This document shows positions 53,664-61,797 of a DNA stretch of 64,000 nt, in pieces. Within the stretch, counting starts at the first letter, position 1; each line of letters opens with the position of its first letter. This DNA comes from an uncultured Verrucomicrobia subdivision 3 bacterium (GTDB taxonomy: Bacteria; Verrucomicrobiota; Verrucomicrobiia; Limisphaerales; UBA11358): positions 1-64,000 of the forward strand of contig CAIQKM010000027.1 in the NCBI GenBank assembly GCA_903872345.1, written 5' to 3'. A program made the position numbers and the translations under genes. Below the pieces are notes generated by a model. That model was not told where the DNA came from and did no database searches. It saw nothing but the letters and a program-made list of their open reading frames with translations.

Positions 53664-53694
53664 CGGCGGCAGTCTCCGACTGCCGCCGTTTTGT
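53664..53694 (+). terminator. Rho-independent terminator after the glutaredoxin gene
   Basis: An 11-bp stem, CGGCGGCAGTC paired with GACTGCCGCCG, with a tcc loop is followed by TTTTGTATTT. It has the same GCGGCGGCAG core as the cimA terminator. Confidence 0.88.
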
Positions 53695-53717
53695 ATTTAA
53701 ACCGAGCGGAGTAGCAT

Positions 53718-54113
53718 TTACATCGCCAGCGGTTTGAAGATTCCAATGGCGGCCCCTTGGGGATCCACCAATACGGCAATTCGGCCCACGGTGGGGATGG
53801 CCATGGGGGGAACGACAACCTGTCCGCCCAGTTTGGCGGCTTCAGCGGCGGCGGCGTCCACATCCGGTACGCTGACGTAGGCGAGCCAGTGGGCAGGCAG
53901 GCCGGGATGCGGACATTTCATCATGCCGCCCCGCATGGCGTCGCCTTGTTTGAACAGGGTGTAAGGCACGACGGTGGGCTGACCGGGATTGAAGGCTTCG
54001 GTTTTCCAGCCGAACAGGGCGGTGTAAAAGGCGGCGGCAGCGGATTCGTCGGTGGTCACCAGTTCGTTCCAGAGGAACTGGCCAGGTTGCGTACAGGGGT
54101 TTTCAGCGCTCAT
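53718..54113 (-). CDS. VOC-family (glyoxalase/bleomycin-resistance fold) protein
   Basis: 131 aa. GQFLWNELVTTDESAAAAFYTALFGWKT and LAYVSVPDVDAAAAEAAKLGGQVV are the two beta-alpha-beta-beta-beta modules of the fold, ending FKPLAM. VOC proteins bind a metal and act on diverse small molecules; the substrate is unknown. The start is the ATG at 54113; an upstream ATG at 54158 is in frame but would add a non-family N-terminus. It is monocistronic on the minus strand. Confidence 0.8.
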   Translation of the reverse strand: MSAENPCTQPGQFLWNELVTTDESAAAAFYTALFGWKTEAFNPGQPTVVPYTLFKQGDAMRGGMMKCPHPGLPAHWLAYVSVPDVDAAAAEAAKLGGQVVVPPMAIPTVGRIAVLVDPQGAAIGIFKPLAM

Positions 54114-54232
54114 AATGTAAATGTCTGGCAAATTTGCCATGCCGGCACAGGGATGCAACCGGATTATGGCAACGATCAGGTGACATTGCAGCCAACCTGT
54201 TTTGGTTCCAATGGCGCTGATCAGGCGGCAAC

Positions 54233-54262
54233 AAAAAACCCCCGTGAAATTAATCGCGGGGG
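54233..54262 (-). terminator. Rho-independent terminator for the PEP-CTERM gene at 54281
   Basis: On the minus strand the stem CCCCCG...CGGGGG (six GC pairs) is followed by TTTTTT. It lies just downstream of the stop codon at 54281. Confidence 0.85.
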
Positions 54263-54280
54263 TAGGGGGAGGATTCGCAA

Positions 54281-54802
54281 TTATTTCCGGCGGCGGAACT
54301 TCAGCAACGCCCCGGCACCCAGCGCGGTCAAAGCGAGTGTGGCGGGTTCAGGGGTGGGAAGCGGGGTGAATGTGATCCCGGCAAATTGTCCCGGGTTGTA
54401 CAGTTCGCCTGCTGGTCCCCCCTCGTAATCTTCATAACCCAAGGACAACTGACCGTAAGGAAGAGTATTGAAATAATCACTATCAAATTCCACTGAAGAA
54501 ATATTACCACCGGTAACGGCAAATGAATTGACTTGAACCGTGGCGTTAGGGCTGGTAACCCAGTCGAGAGCAAGCTGAGCACTGTCACCGGCGGGAAGCG
54601 AGGTAAGCACGATGCTGGTGGCGGCATTCTGGCTGGCATTCAGGGTGATGATACCGGCAACTGTGCCGCCAATATAATAGGGTGCGTTGGGGGCACCAGT
54701 AAACGAAAAGGCAAACTGGGTTTGGGCTTGGGCTTGGGCATAGCCCAGCATCAGCGCCGAGGCCCCCACCAGGGTGGAAATTTTCAGGTTTCTTGATTTC
54801 AT
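54281..54802 (-). CDS. PEP-CTERM sorting domain protein, secreted
   Basis: 173 aa with a signal peptide (KISTLVGASALMLGYAQAQA). A beta-rich middle (FSFTGAPNAPYYIGGTVAGI) is followed by the C-terminal sorting signal TPEPATLALTALGAGALLKF and RRRK. It is one of three such proteins in the window and shows little sequence likeness to the other two outside the ends. The role is unknown, probably surface or matrix. It is followed by its own terminator. Confidence 0.83.
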   Translation of the reverse strand: MKSRNLKISTLVGASALMLGYAQAQAQTQFAFSFTGAPNAPYYIGGTVAGIITLNASQNAATSIVLTSLPAGDSAQLALDWVTSPNATVQVNSFAVTGGNISSVEFDSDYFNTLPYGQLSLGYEDYEGGPAGELYNPGQFAGITFTPLPTPEPATLALTALGAGALLKFRRRK

Positions 54803-54885
54803 GGTATTAATTCTGATTTATAAGGTTGTCAAAATAATTAAACAACCCCCCTACAAAAGCAAGGACTTTTTTACAAGCAGGAAGA

Positions 54886-54911
54886 TTGGGCGCATCCTAA
54901 GATGCGCCCAA
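54886..54911 (-). terminator. Hairpin after the 244-aa gene, probable terminator
   Basis: TTGGGCGCATC paired with GATGCGCCCAA around a four-base loop, 48 bp after the stop of the gene at 54959. The following T run is weak (TCTTCC), so it could instead be a stabilising hairpin. Confidence 0.6.
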
Positions 54912-54958
54912 AACATTAAGTATTTGAACCGCAACGGGGCGGTTTCAGCAGGAATGGT

Positions 54959-55693
54959 TTACAATTTCTTTTTAGCTTCGTCCGGAACTTCAACCTTGGT
55001 GGTGCCGACGTCTTTGATGTCCACGGTGGTGGTGCGGTCAACGTCGCGGTCATTGCCGTTGAAACTGACGGTGCCGGAGACTTTTAATTCGTATTTCACG
55101 AGCAGGCCGTCCTTGAGCCAGAATTTGACGGAACCTTTGGCGTTGCTGATGTCCGGACCCGCGCCGCCGCCGGGGCGGCGCCCCATGGAGAGGAGACTCT
55201 TGGCACCGTCTTCGGTAAGGTCGCCGGCATAGGCACCGCCATCGATTTTGAGGGCGGCAACCTTGTCCACGAGGTTGGTGACGATGGCATCGGGGGTTTT
55301 GTAATTGGTAAGGGCGCGGGCGAGGAAGGCGTTGGGGTTGAAGCCGCCATTGCCGTTCCCGTTGCCGGTGTCCTTGGCAAGTTCGGCGAGAGTTTCCCAG
55401 CCATTGTCCGGCGTTTTGACGGCCCCATTGGTGCCTTGCAAGACGGCTTCGGTGGTATTGTCGCCGCGGGTCATGGTGATAAAGGTGTAACCGGCTTTTT
55501 CGGTTTTGCCATCGGTGGGTCCGTTGAAACGGCCGCCGCCGCCGGGCGAAGCGATGGCGGTGTGCCAGCTATAGTTGGCTGAATTGCCGAGGGCGAGGGC
55601 GGCGGCAGTGACTTCACCCTTGGGCATGGCATCGGCCGCCAGAAGTGAGCCGGCCGTGAACAGGATGCTGCTCAGTAGAATATATTTTTTCAT
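54959..55693 (-). CDS. Secreted protein of a tandem paralogous pair (copy 1)
   Basis: 244 aa, signal peptide MKKYILLSSILFTAGSLLAA. Not a family I can name. The mature part is 40% or so alike by eye to the next gene upstream (55872-56621). Shared blocks are EVTAAALALG, GRFNGPTDGKTEKAG, LTEDGAKSLL, and KFWLKDGLLVKYELKVSG. They end with SFNGNDRDVDRTTTVDIKDV. The plan (signal, about 220 residues, beta-rich end) recalls LolA/LprG-like lipid-carrier folds, a weak inference. Confidence 0.6.
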   Translation of the reverse strand: MKKYILLSSILFTAGSLLAADAMPKGEVTAAALALGNSANYSWHTAIASPGGGGRFNGPTDGKTEKAGYTFITMTRGDNTTEAVLQGTNGAVKTPDNGWETLAELAKDTGNGNGNGGFNPNAFLARALTNYKTPDAIVTNLVDKVAALKIDGGAYAGDLTEDGAKSLLSMGRRPGGGAGPDISNAKGSVKFWLKDGLLVKYELKVSGTVSFNGNDRDVDRTTTVDIKDVGTTKVEVPDEAKKKL

Positions 55694-55871
55694 TTTGAAA
55701 CCTTTTGGTTGGGTTGATTAACGGGTTACGGGTCAACCATGACACTTTTGCCAGTGACAGGCCATAACAAAATACGGACGAGTAATTGGCCGTTGCCGAA
55801 ACGGCGGCCGGCTGTTCAATCACGCAGCTGTTACCGGGGGGGGGCGTTTTGACTGGGAATCTGCCGGTTGT

Positions 55872-56621
55872 TTATAATTTGGCTTTAATGTCACCGGGAA
55901 TGTTAATCTTCGTATTGCTGACATCCCTGATTATAACGGTGGTGGTGCGGTCAATATCGCGAGAACTGCCGTTAAAGCTGATGGTGCCCGTGACGTGAAA
56001 TTCAAATTTCATGAGGAGACCATTACTGACCCAGAATTTGAGATAGCCTTTGGCGGCGCTGATGACCAAGCCATCGGTACTGCCGGAACGGCCGGTCAAG
56101 AGCAGGGCTTTGGCTCCGTCTTCGGTGAGGTTGCCCTCCATCACGCTGCCGCCCAATGCGTCCCCCTGTTTCTTGAGGCTGTCGGCCTTGGTTGCCAAGT
56201 CAGAGGCGATAGCATCCGGCAGCTTGTAATTGGTAAGATTACGAACCAGATATTGATTGGGGTTGGGTGCGCCATTGATTTCGGCGGGCTCTTTGGCCAG
56301 CTCGTTAAGTGATACCCAACCCATATCAAAGGATTGAACGATACACTTGTTGCCTTCGAGGAAAGCTTCATTGGCAACATTGCCGCGTATCAAGTCAACC
56401 CAGACACAACCGCCTTTTTCGGTTTTGCCCTGATTGACAACGGTAAAACGGCCGCCCCCGGAAATGGAGACGGTGTCGTTTTCCCAACTGTAGTTGGGCT
56501 GACTGCCAAGGGCGCTGGCGGCCTCCGTCACTTCATCCTTGGGCGTGGCCGCAGATGCCAAAAGCGAACCGGCCACCATCAGCAGGGTGCTAAAGAAAAT
56601 ACGTTGTTTTGTTTTAGCCAT
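55872..56621 (-). CDS. Secreted protein of a tandem paralogous pair (copy 2)
   Basis: 249 aa, signal peptide (KQRIFFSTLLMVAGSLLASA). It is homologous to the 244-aa protein along the whole length, including LTEDGAKALLLTG, KFWVSNGLLMKFEFHVTG and SFNGSSRDIDRTTTVIIRDV. Copy 1 lacks the MEGNLTEDG spacing and has a Gly/Asn-rich insert (GNGNGNGG) instead. The genes are in the same orientation, 178 bp apart, and look like a tandem duplication. Function unknown. Confidence 0.6.
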   Translation of the reverse strand: MAKTKQRIFFSTLLMVAGSLLASAATPKDEVTEAASALGSQPNYSWENDTVSISGGGRFTVVNQGKTEKGGCVWVDLIRGNVANEAFLEGNKCIVQSFDMGWVSLNELAKEPAEINGAPNPNQYLVRNLTNYKLPDAIASDLATKADSLKKQGDALGGSVMEGNLTEDGAKALLLTGRSGSTDGLVISAAKGYLKFWVSNGLLMKFEFHVTGTISFNGSSRDIDRTTTVIIRDVSNTKINIPGDIKAKL

Positions 56622-56811
56622 GCGCCATTTATTGCCGAATCCTAGTCAAACCATGGCAGCTTTATCAGATAATTGCCATACCAAACAATGGCCCAAGCCC
56701 GAAAAAATCGCGAATAGAAAATGATTGGCAACGCAAAATAATTGCCGGCGAAAAACCCGTTGCCATCCGGCGACAGTTGACCGTTATAAACTGCTAATTT
56801 AGACGGTGTTA

Positions 56812-57606
56812 TTATTTGGTCAAAATCTGCGCCCTAATGCTGGCAGCCACGAGATCGGCGAGTTGGTCATAGCCGAGCGGGGTAAAATGAACATTGAAAG
56901 GCTGCTGAATTTCGCCGGGCCGGAGCGGCAGACGCTTATGAGGCGGGGGCAGTTCACTCAATGGGCGGGGCGGTAACTGCTGCTGCTTTTCCGCCACGAA
57001 AGCACCCAGATCATCCACGGGAACACCCAGATTTTTCATCACTTCACGGGCAACTTGATTGTAAACGACTTCATCACCCGGCACGCGGCCAAGGGTGCCG
57101 GGAGGCACGGGGGTGGTGGTGGCAAAGACGAGTTTGGCACCGGTGGCTTGGAGGCGTTGGGTGAGGGTCGTGAGGCGCTGGCGATAGACTGCGGGCGGGG
57201 CCACCTGTTTGCCTTTGGCGGGATCCACGTAGGCGCCTGTATCGTCGAGGTACTTTAGGTCGTGCAGGCCGAAATTGAAATGGATGACGTCCCAGTGGCC
57301 GGAGCCCAACCATTGATCAAGACGGGCGAGGCCGCGGGCGGTATCGCCGCAATTTTCCAGCGGTCGATGCACGTTGGCAATGCCCTTAAGCCGGGCTCGA
57401 ACGGGCAGGGTATAGCCCATGGAAATGGAATCCCCAATCAAGAGGACGCGCGGCAGGCCGGGGGTGTCCGCGACTTCGCTGAGGGATGAATCCTTGGGTT
57501 TGGGGGCGGGTTTGGCGCCCGTGGCGGGTTCCAGATTTTGGGCCGGGACAATATTGATGGAAACGAGGGTGGCCAGTATTAGGGCAAGACAATGGAGTGG
57601 CTTCAT
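56812..57606 (-). CDS. SGNH/GDSL hydrolase, secreted
   Basis: 264 aa. Signal-like N-terminus (HCLALILATLVSINIVPAQ). Blocks: I LLIGDSISMGYTLP, II GDTARGLARLDQWL, III INFNFGLHDLKYLDD-like, V NVHFTPLGYDQLADL with the catalytic His. GDS has the nucleophile serine. It is a second SGNH enzyme, unrelated in detail to the one at 37602. Its ATG overlaps the stop of the YdeI-like gene (ATGA), so the two are coupled. Confidence 0.78.
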   Translation of the reverse strand: MKPLHCLALILATLVSINIVPAQNLEPATGAKPAPKPKDSSLSEVADTPGLPRVLLIGDSISMGYTLPVRARLKGIANVHRPLENCGDTARGLARLDQWLGSGHWDVIHFNFGLHDLKYLDDTGAYVDPAKGKQVAPPAVYRQRLTTLTQRLQATGAKLVFATTTPVPPGTLGRVPGDEVVYNQVAREVMKNLGVPVDDLGAFVAEKQQQLPPRPLSELPPPHKRLPLRPGEIQQPFNVHFTPLGYDQLADLVAASIRAQILTK

Positions 57607-57836
57607 GATTTTGGTTGGCGCTGTTTTAGTTGACCAAATTCTTCGGCTTGTTTGGCGGCCAGCCGGGTTATGGATTTGGCGATGCGGGCGGCGCGGGTTT
57701 CGGGACGCTTTGCCTCGCCGATCCATTTCAGATATTCGCGGCGATGGGCGGGAGTACAACTGCCAAAGAACCCGGCCACCCCGGACTGCGCCAGGGCGTC
57801 CATGATGTCCTTGGGTATATCGGAATCCGACGCCAT
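57603..57836 (-). CDS. YdeI/OmdA-type small protein
   Basis: 77 aa. PAHRREYLKWIGEAKRPETRAARIAKSI matches the C-terminal domain of the YdeI/OmpD-associated (bacteriocin protection) family; only this half is present, as in many stand-alone copies. Function is not known in detail. It is translationally coupled to the SGNH gene downstream, an odd partner. Confidence 0.7.
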   Translation of the reverse strand: MASDSDIPKDIMDALAQSGVAGFFGSCTPAHRREYLKWIGEAKRPETRAARIAKSITRLAAKQAEEFGQLKQRQPKS

Positions 57837-57989
57837 AGGGAATTGATCCTGAAACTTAACGGCGGAGGTAGGGGGATGTCAACGGAATGGCGGGCAATGG
57901 GGCATCGAACAAACGTTCAGGCGACCGGGACTGCGTCTGTGGCAGCCTCGGATTTCAGAGTTTATTTGGTGGCGTGGCGTCGCCGTCCC

Positions 57990-58922
57990 TTATTTGTTGC
58001 CGGCGGGGTGGATGGTGTACCGGCGGGCAGGGCGGGCGATCTGGTTGGTGGCGTTGATGCTGATGTTCACGCCGCCATCCTGCCACTGCACATCGGCGAC
58101 TTCGGGAATGCCTTTGTCAAAGTGGCCTTTGACGACAGGATCGGGAACGGGGACGCCATTCACAGTGGGGTTGGCATAGCGGATGTGCACGGTGGGGATG
58201 GTGGCAATGGGAATGCGGCCACCGTAGATTTCAATGAAACTGGCGATGGATTTATCGAGCACAAGGTCGGTGCCCTTGAACCACATGGCGCCAATGAAAG
58301 CGTTTTCATGGCGCTCGTGGGAATAGACAAAGCCGCCAACCCAAGTGCCGACATCGCCATGGACGACACCGCGGTCCATTTTCACGAGGCGATAGGTGTA
58401 GCTGCCTTTGGTCCATTCGTAGGGGGCGCGGACGCTGATGAAATCGCCTTCGTTGCCGGAGCTTTGGAAATATCCGCCGGGCGCGGCGGCGCGGATGGCA
58501 TCGGTGTCGCGCTCATCCCAGCGGGAGAAAATGATGCCCCGACCGATGCCGCGATCGCTTTCATCGGCTATGGTTTTGCCGTCGGACTGGGTTTGCAAGC
58601 CGCCGTAAAAGCCGGCGCCGTTGAGTTTGCCCAGGCCGATGGGGGCGATGTAGAGGTGAATGTCCGCAGGGATGTCATCGAGGATGTCCACATCCAGACT
58701 GTAGCTTTCAAAGGGAGCATTGGTGCCGAGGTCCCACCACAAATCCACCAAGTGCCAGGGCATGGGCTTGATCGTGCCATCGGGCAGGGCCTTGTTTTGC
58801 GCGGCCATTTTGGCGCGGTTTTCCTCCAGGGTTTCGGCGCGCAACCGCCAGCAGGGCAGGGCGGTCAGAACCAGCAGGACGAGCGTGAGTTGCAGGCGGC
58901 GTGGCGAAACGGTGATCATCAT
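57990..58922 (-). CDS. Secreted protein, DUF3472-like (tentative)
   Basis: 310 aa, with a signal peptide (RLQLTLVLLVLTALPCWRLR) cleaved near RAE. The segments GIIFSRWDERD and YEWTKGSYTYRLVKMD resemble DUF3472, whose proteins are thought to be carbohydrate-binding or lipid-modified; the match is only by eye. No catalytic motif is seen. ATGs at 58922 and 58919 both fit; a further one at 58958 would lengthen the leader. Confidence 0.55.
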   Translation of the reverse strand: MMITVSPRRLQLTLVLLVLTALPCWRLRAETLEENRAKMAAQNKALPDGTIKPMPWHLVDLWWDLGTNAPFESYSLDVDILDDIPADIHLYIAPIGLGKLNGAGFYGGLQTQSDGKTIADESDRGIGRGIIFSRWDERDTDAIRAAAPGGYFQSSGNEGDFISVRAPYEWTKGSYTYRLVKMDRGVVHGDVGTWVGGFVYSHERHENAFIGAMWFKGTDLVLDKSIASFIEIYGGRIPIATIPTVHIRYANPTVNGVPVPDPVVKGHFDKGIPEVADVQWQDGGVNISINATNQIARPARRYTIHPAGNK

Positions 58923-59062
58923 TGCGCGTAATATACCGGGTGGAAAGTCGGCAGCCATACCATATTCGGGGGAAGGGGCGCTTAACTTTCAATCCCGACC
59001 GGACGCGGTTGTTTTTGGCAAGCGGTGTGGAACAGATTTTCGCCGAGGGAAATTTACCAAAC

Positions 59063-59096
59063 AAAAAGGGAGGCAAAAGTCATCTTTTGCCTCCCC
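59063..59096 (-). terminator. Rho-independent terminator for the PEP-CTERM gene at 59131
   Basis: On the minus strand GGGAGGCAAAAG pairs with CTTTTGCCTCCC around a four-base loop, followed by TTTTTG. It lies 35 bp past the stop codon. Confidence 0.9.
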
Positions 59097-59130
59097 AAAA
59101 TATCGAACAAAAGCCGTTCGACCGAACCAC

Positions 59131-59694
59131 TCAGACTGTCCGGCGGCGGGCGAGGGATTTGCGGCCCAAAAAGACCAAGGTCAAGCCGAAGCCGGCCAAA
59201 GCAAAGGTGCCCGGTTCAGGAGCGACTTCAACCGCGTTGACGGTCATATGACCCATTCCTTGGGCGTTATATCCACCGTTTTGATAAGCCGTGAAAACGA
59301 TGGTGGACTGGGAGGCAAGATTGGCGTTATCAAACGAAAAATCAACGGTTTCGGTGTTGCCATTGACGGTTCCGGTGGCATCGACAAAGCCGTCATTCCA
59401 CAATTGACCAGTCAGCGATGAACCGTTAAAAACCAATTCGAAATCGGTGAATTGATAACCCGGGTTCGCCACGGTATTCAAACTGGTTAGCGTAATGGAA
59501 TACGCGCCGAATGAACTCAGTTGGTAAGTGGCATAAGCGCCATCCAATCCATTACCGGTTCCGGGGCCTTCAGTGCCGCCCGGACCCGGAGAACTGGTCC
59601 AATGGGCAATTACGCTCTGTGCTTGCACGCCACCGGCGCACATCACCGCGATCAATCCGGCGCCGAAAAACTTGGCTAACTTGTTATAATTCAT
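59131..59694 (-). CDS. PEP-CTERM sorting domain protein, secreted
   Basis: 187 aa, signal peptide (KLAKFFGAGLIAVMCAGGV, cleavage after VQA). A beta-sandwich-like middle (SAYSITLTSLNTVANPGYQF-type pattern, FDNANLASQSTIVFTAY) ends with the sorting signal APEPGTFALAGFGLTLVFLG and RKSLARRRTV. It shares the export route with the proteins at 7781 and 54281. No exosortase is present. Confidence 0.84.
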   Translation of the reverse strand: MNYNKLAKFFGAGLIAVMCAGGVQAQSVIAHWTSSPGPGGTEGPGTGNGLDGAYATYQLSSFGAYSITLTSLNTVANPGYQFTDFELVFNGSSLTGQLWNDGFVDATGTVNGNTETVDFSFDNANLASQSTIVFTAYQNGGYNAQGMGHMTVNAVEVAPEPGTFALAGFGLTLVFLGRKSLARRRTV

Positions 59695-60197
59695 ATGATT
59701 TTAAATTGAACTGCAATAAATTTCAGAACTTGCCTAGTATTAACCCCGGCAAATTTTTTTACAAGAAAAATTTCACAGCGGATACGTCTCGTTCCTGGTT
59801 TGGCCCTTAATGGCGGACGGCGGGCCGGCCATGAGCGAGCAACAGAATCAGAGATGCCGACGATGAAAAGCCCGACCGGAGCCGGATTTGAGATAACGTT
59901 CAAACGCGACCGCACGCAGTTTGTCGCGGAAAGCGGTGGTGGCGCGGATTTTCCCGGGGACGATCTTTCTGATGTGTGCAACCTAGCCCGCATTATGTTC
60001 GGCCAACCGCCGTTTCAAATCTTTGGTAAACCCTATGGAGATTTCTTCCGGATGGGACTTGGATTCAAGGATGTACACATAGTGCCATGAGGTGGACATG
60101 GTTGGGATATGTATTTATGTGTTTCGTTGGGGTTGTTCGAACCTTGCTTGAACATTGTTGCGTTCGGCTCTCCTTTGCTCGTCTGACGGGCGAAGGC
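59695..60197. other. Intergenic, no supported gene
   Basis: About 500 bp. One 96-codon frame (59800-60090, plus) has plausible composition but no recognised domain; it might be a decayed gene. The rest is AT-rich near the PEP-CTERM promoter (59700-59770). No clear terminator or promoter is seen for either flank. Confidence 0.4.
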
Positions 60198-60272
60198 TGG
60201 AGCCAGTTGTCGGATTTGAACCGACGACCGACGGTTTACAAAACCGTTGCTCTACCACTGAGCTAAACTGGC
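60198..60272 (-). tRNA. tRNA-Thr (anticodon TGT)
   Basis: Cloverleaf on the minus strand. Acceptor GCCAGTT pairs with AACTGGC; D arm GCTC/GAGC; anticodon stem ACGGT/ACCGT with loop TTTGTAA (anticodon TGT); T arm GTCGG-TTCAAAT-CCGAC. Discriminator T is followed by encoded CCA. Confidence 0.96.
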
Positions 60273-60426
60273 AATGCCGGGAATTTCAGGCCGGGCGGCT
60301 TGAAATACAGGGGGGTTATTATGCTTTGGCCCAAGCGGCTCGCAAGCAATTTTATCGGCGGGCAAAGCGCGCGTGACGCCCGATGGGCCATACGGCCGAG
60401 CGGAATCAGGCTGCAGGCGTAAACGA

Positions 60427-60456
60427 CAAAACCCGCTGCCAACGCAGCGGGTTTTG
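60427..60456. terminator. Bidirectional terminator-like hairpin after tRNA-Lys
   Basis: CAAAACCCGCTGC pairs perfectly with GCAGCGGGTTTTG around a CAAC loop. It lies just past the 3-prime end of the tRNA-Lys gene (minus strand), with TTTTG on one side and CAAAA on the other. Confidence 0.85.
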
Positions 60457-60459
60457 AAA

Positions 60460-60534
<75 letters not shown>

Positions 60535-60588
60535 TAAATTATTCATTTTGCGTTACTTATACGATTTTATTAACCCGTTTTATTTGCG

Positions 60589-60665
60589 TTGTATCCCGTC
60601 TTTGTATCCCGCAAGCTGTTGGCGATGAAACTGACAGCCGCTGATGATACCGGGCGGGATACAAA
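60589..60665. promoter_or_regulatory. Repeated half sites around the integrase start
   Basis: TTGTATCCCG occurs at 60589-60598 and again at 60602-60611 (13-bp spacing). The reverse complement GCGGGATACAAA lies at 60654-60665, forming a perfect 12-bp inverted pair with TTTGTATCCCGC at 60601-60612. They span the integrase start codon, a fitting place for integrase or excisionase binding or autoregulation. Confidence 0.55.
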
Positions 60666-61779
60666 ACCCGCAAAACCGCCGCGTGACATTAAACTTTCGC
60701 CGGATGGTAAATGGCGCTCATTTCCCAAAACACCAAACCTGCTTCAATACGTCAACACGGGCGTCTATTATGGCAGAGTAAAAATAGAGGGCAAGATTTT
60801 TCGCCAGAGTTTAGAGACAGATGTTTTCACCACGGCAAAGCTGCTTTTGGGTGATTTCCTCAAAAAGAAACACAAGCTGGCAAACCGGCCAATCTCCGGC
60901 ACCTTTGGCGAAGCCCGCGCCCTGTACGAAGCCGATATTGCCGCCGATCACACCCTAAAGGATGGCAGCAAATTGTATCGCCAGAACTGCGTTAAAGCGC
61001 TTTTGAAGACTTGGACGGGGATTGATGCCCTTTCCCCGGCAAAGATCACCGAGGCCGATTGCCGCGCTTGGGCGGGCCGGTTCGCTGATAAGTATGACGC
61101 CCAGTTTTTCAATAATACCCTTGGCACATTCCGCCATATTTTGGAGCGGGCGGGCATTGGCCATGATGACAATCCGGCGTTAAAGGTCAAAAGGCTAGGG
61201 GTGAAACAAAAGGAATTAAAGTTACCCGAGCCGGATCAGTTTGAAGCGCTGGTTGAAACCATCGGCACCGCGGGCGCTCGCCAGTCCCGCTATTGTGCAA
61301 ACTTCGTGCGGTTCTTGGCCTTTTCCGGCTGCCGTTTAAGCGAGGCTCGCAAAGTGTGCTGGAAGGACATTGATTTTGAGCGGGCCGAAATCCGGGTTGA
61401 AACGGCCAAACGCGCCATGACCTCCAGTTCGGCATCATTCCGATTTGTGCCAATCATCCCGCCCATGCTTGAACTTCTAACCCGGCTAAAGCCTGAAAAC
61501 CCCGCCCCGGAATCGCCGGTTTGCGGCGTTGCCGAGTGTGAAAAATCACTGACAAACGCCTGCAAAAAACTTGGCATCCATCGCATTACCCATCACGATT
61601 TACGGCACTTGTTCGCAACTCGTTGCATTGAAGCGGGCGTTGACATCCCAACCGTTAGCCGGTGGCTTGGCCATTCTGACGGCGGCGCTCTGGCCATGAA
61701 AACTTACGGGCATTTGCGCCGCGAACATTCCGCAGCAATGGCGCAACGGGTAACGTTTGCAACCAAACAGGCATCCTGA
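60625..61779 (+). CDS. Tyrosine-type site-specific integrase
   Basis: 384-aa phage-type integrase. Catalytic residues are visible: Arg237 in SGCRLSEAR, His324-x2-Arg327 in HHDLRHLFATR, His350 in RWLGHSDGG and Tyr361 in KTYGHLRRE. The N-terminal half (about 70-170) is the core-binding domain (LYRQNCVKALLKTWTG). It should catalyse integration or excision at a site that may involve the adjacent tRNA-Lys. The start is ATG at 60625; a TTG at 60589 would add 12 residues. Confidence 0.92.
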   Translation: MKLTAADDTGRDTKPAKPPRDIKLSPDGKWRSFPKTPNLLQYVNTGVYYGRVKIEGKIFRQSLETDVFTTAKLLLGDFLKKKHKLANRPISGTFGEARALYEADIAADHTLKDGSKLYRQNCVKALLKTWTGIDALSPAKITEADCRAWAGRFADKYDAQFFNNTLGTFRHILERAGIGHDDNPALKVKRLGVKQKELKLPEPDQFEALVETIGTAGARQSRYCANFVRFLAFSGCRLSEARKVCWKDIDFERAEIRVETAKRAMTSSSASFRFVPIIPPMLELLTRLKPENPAPESPVCGVAECEKSLTNACKKLGIHRITHHDLRHLFATRCIEAGVDIPTVSRWLGHSDGGALAMKTYGHLRREHSAAMAQRVTFATKQAS

Positions 61780-61797
61780 TTGCCGCAAAACCTTGCC

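Noticed and set aside
59800-60090. 96-codon frame between the PEP-CTERM gene and tRNA-Thr
   Set aside because: No family features and no clear start; kept only as a possible decayed gene in the intergenic entry.
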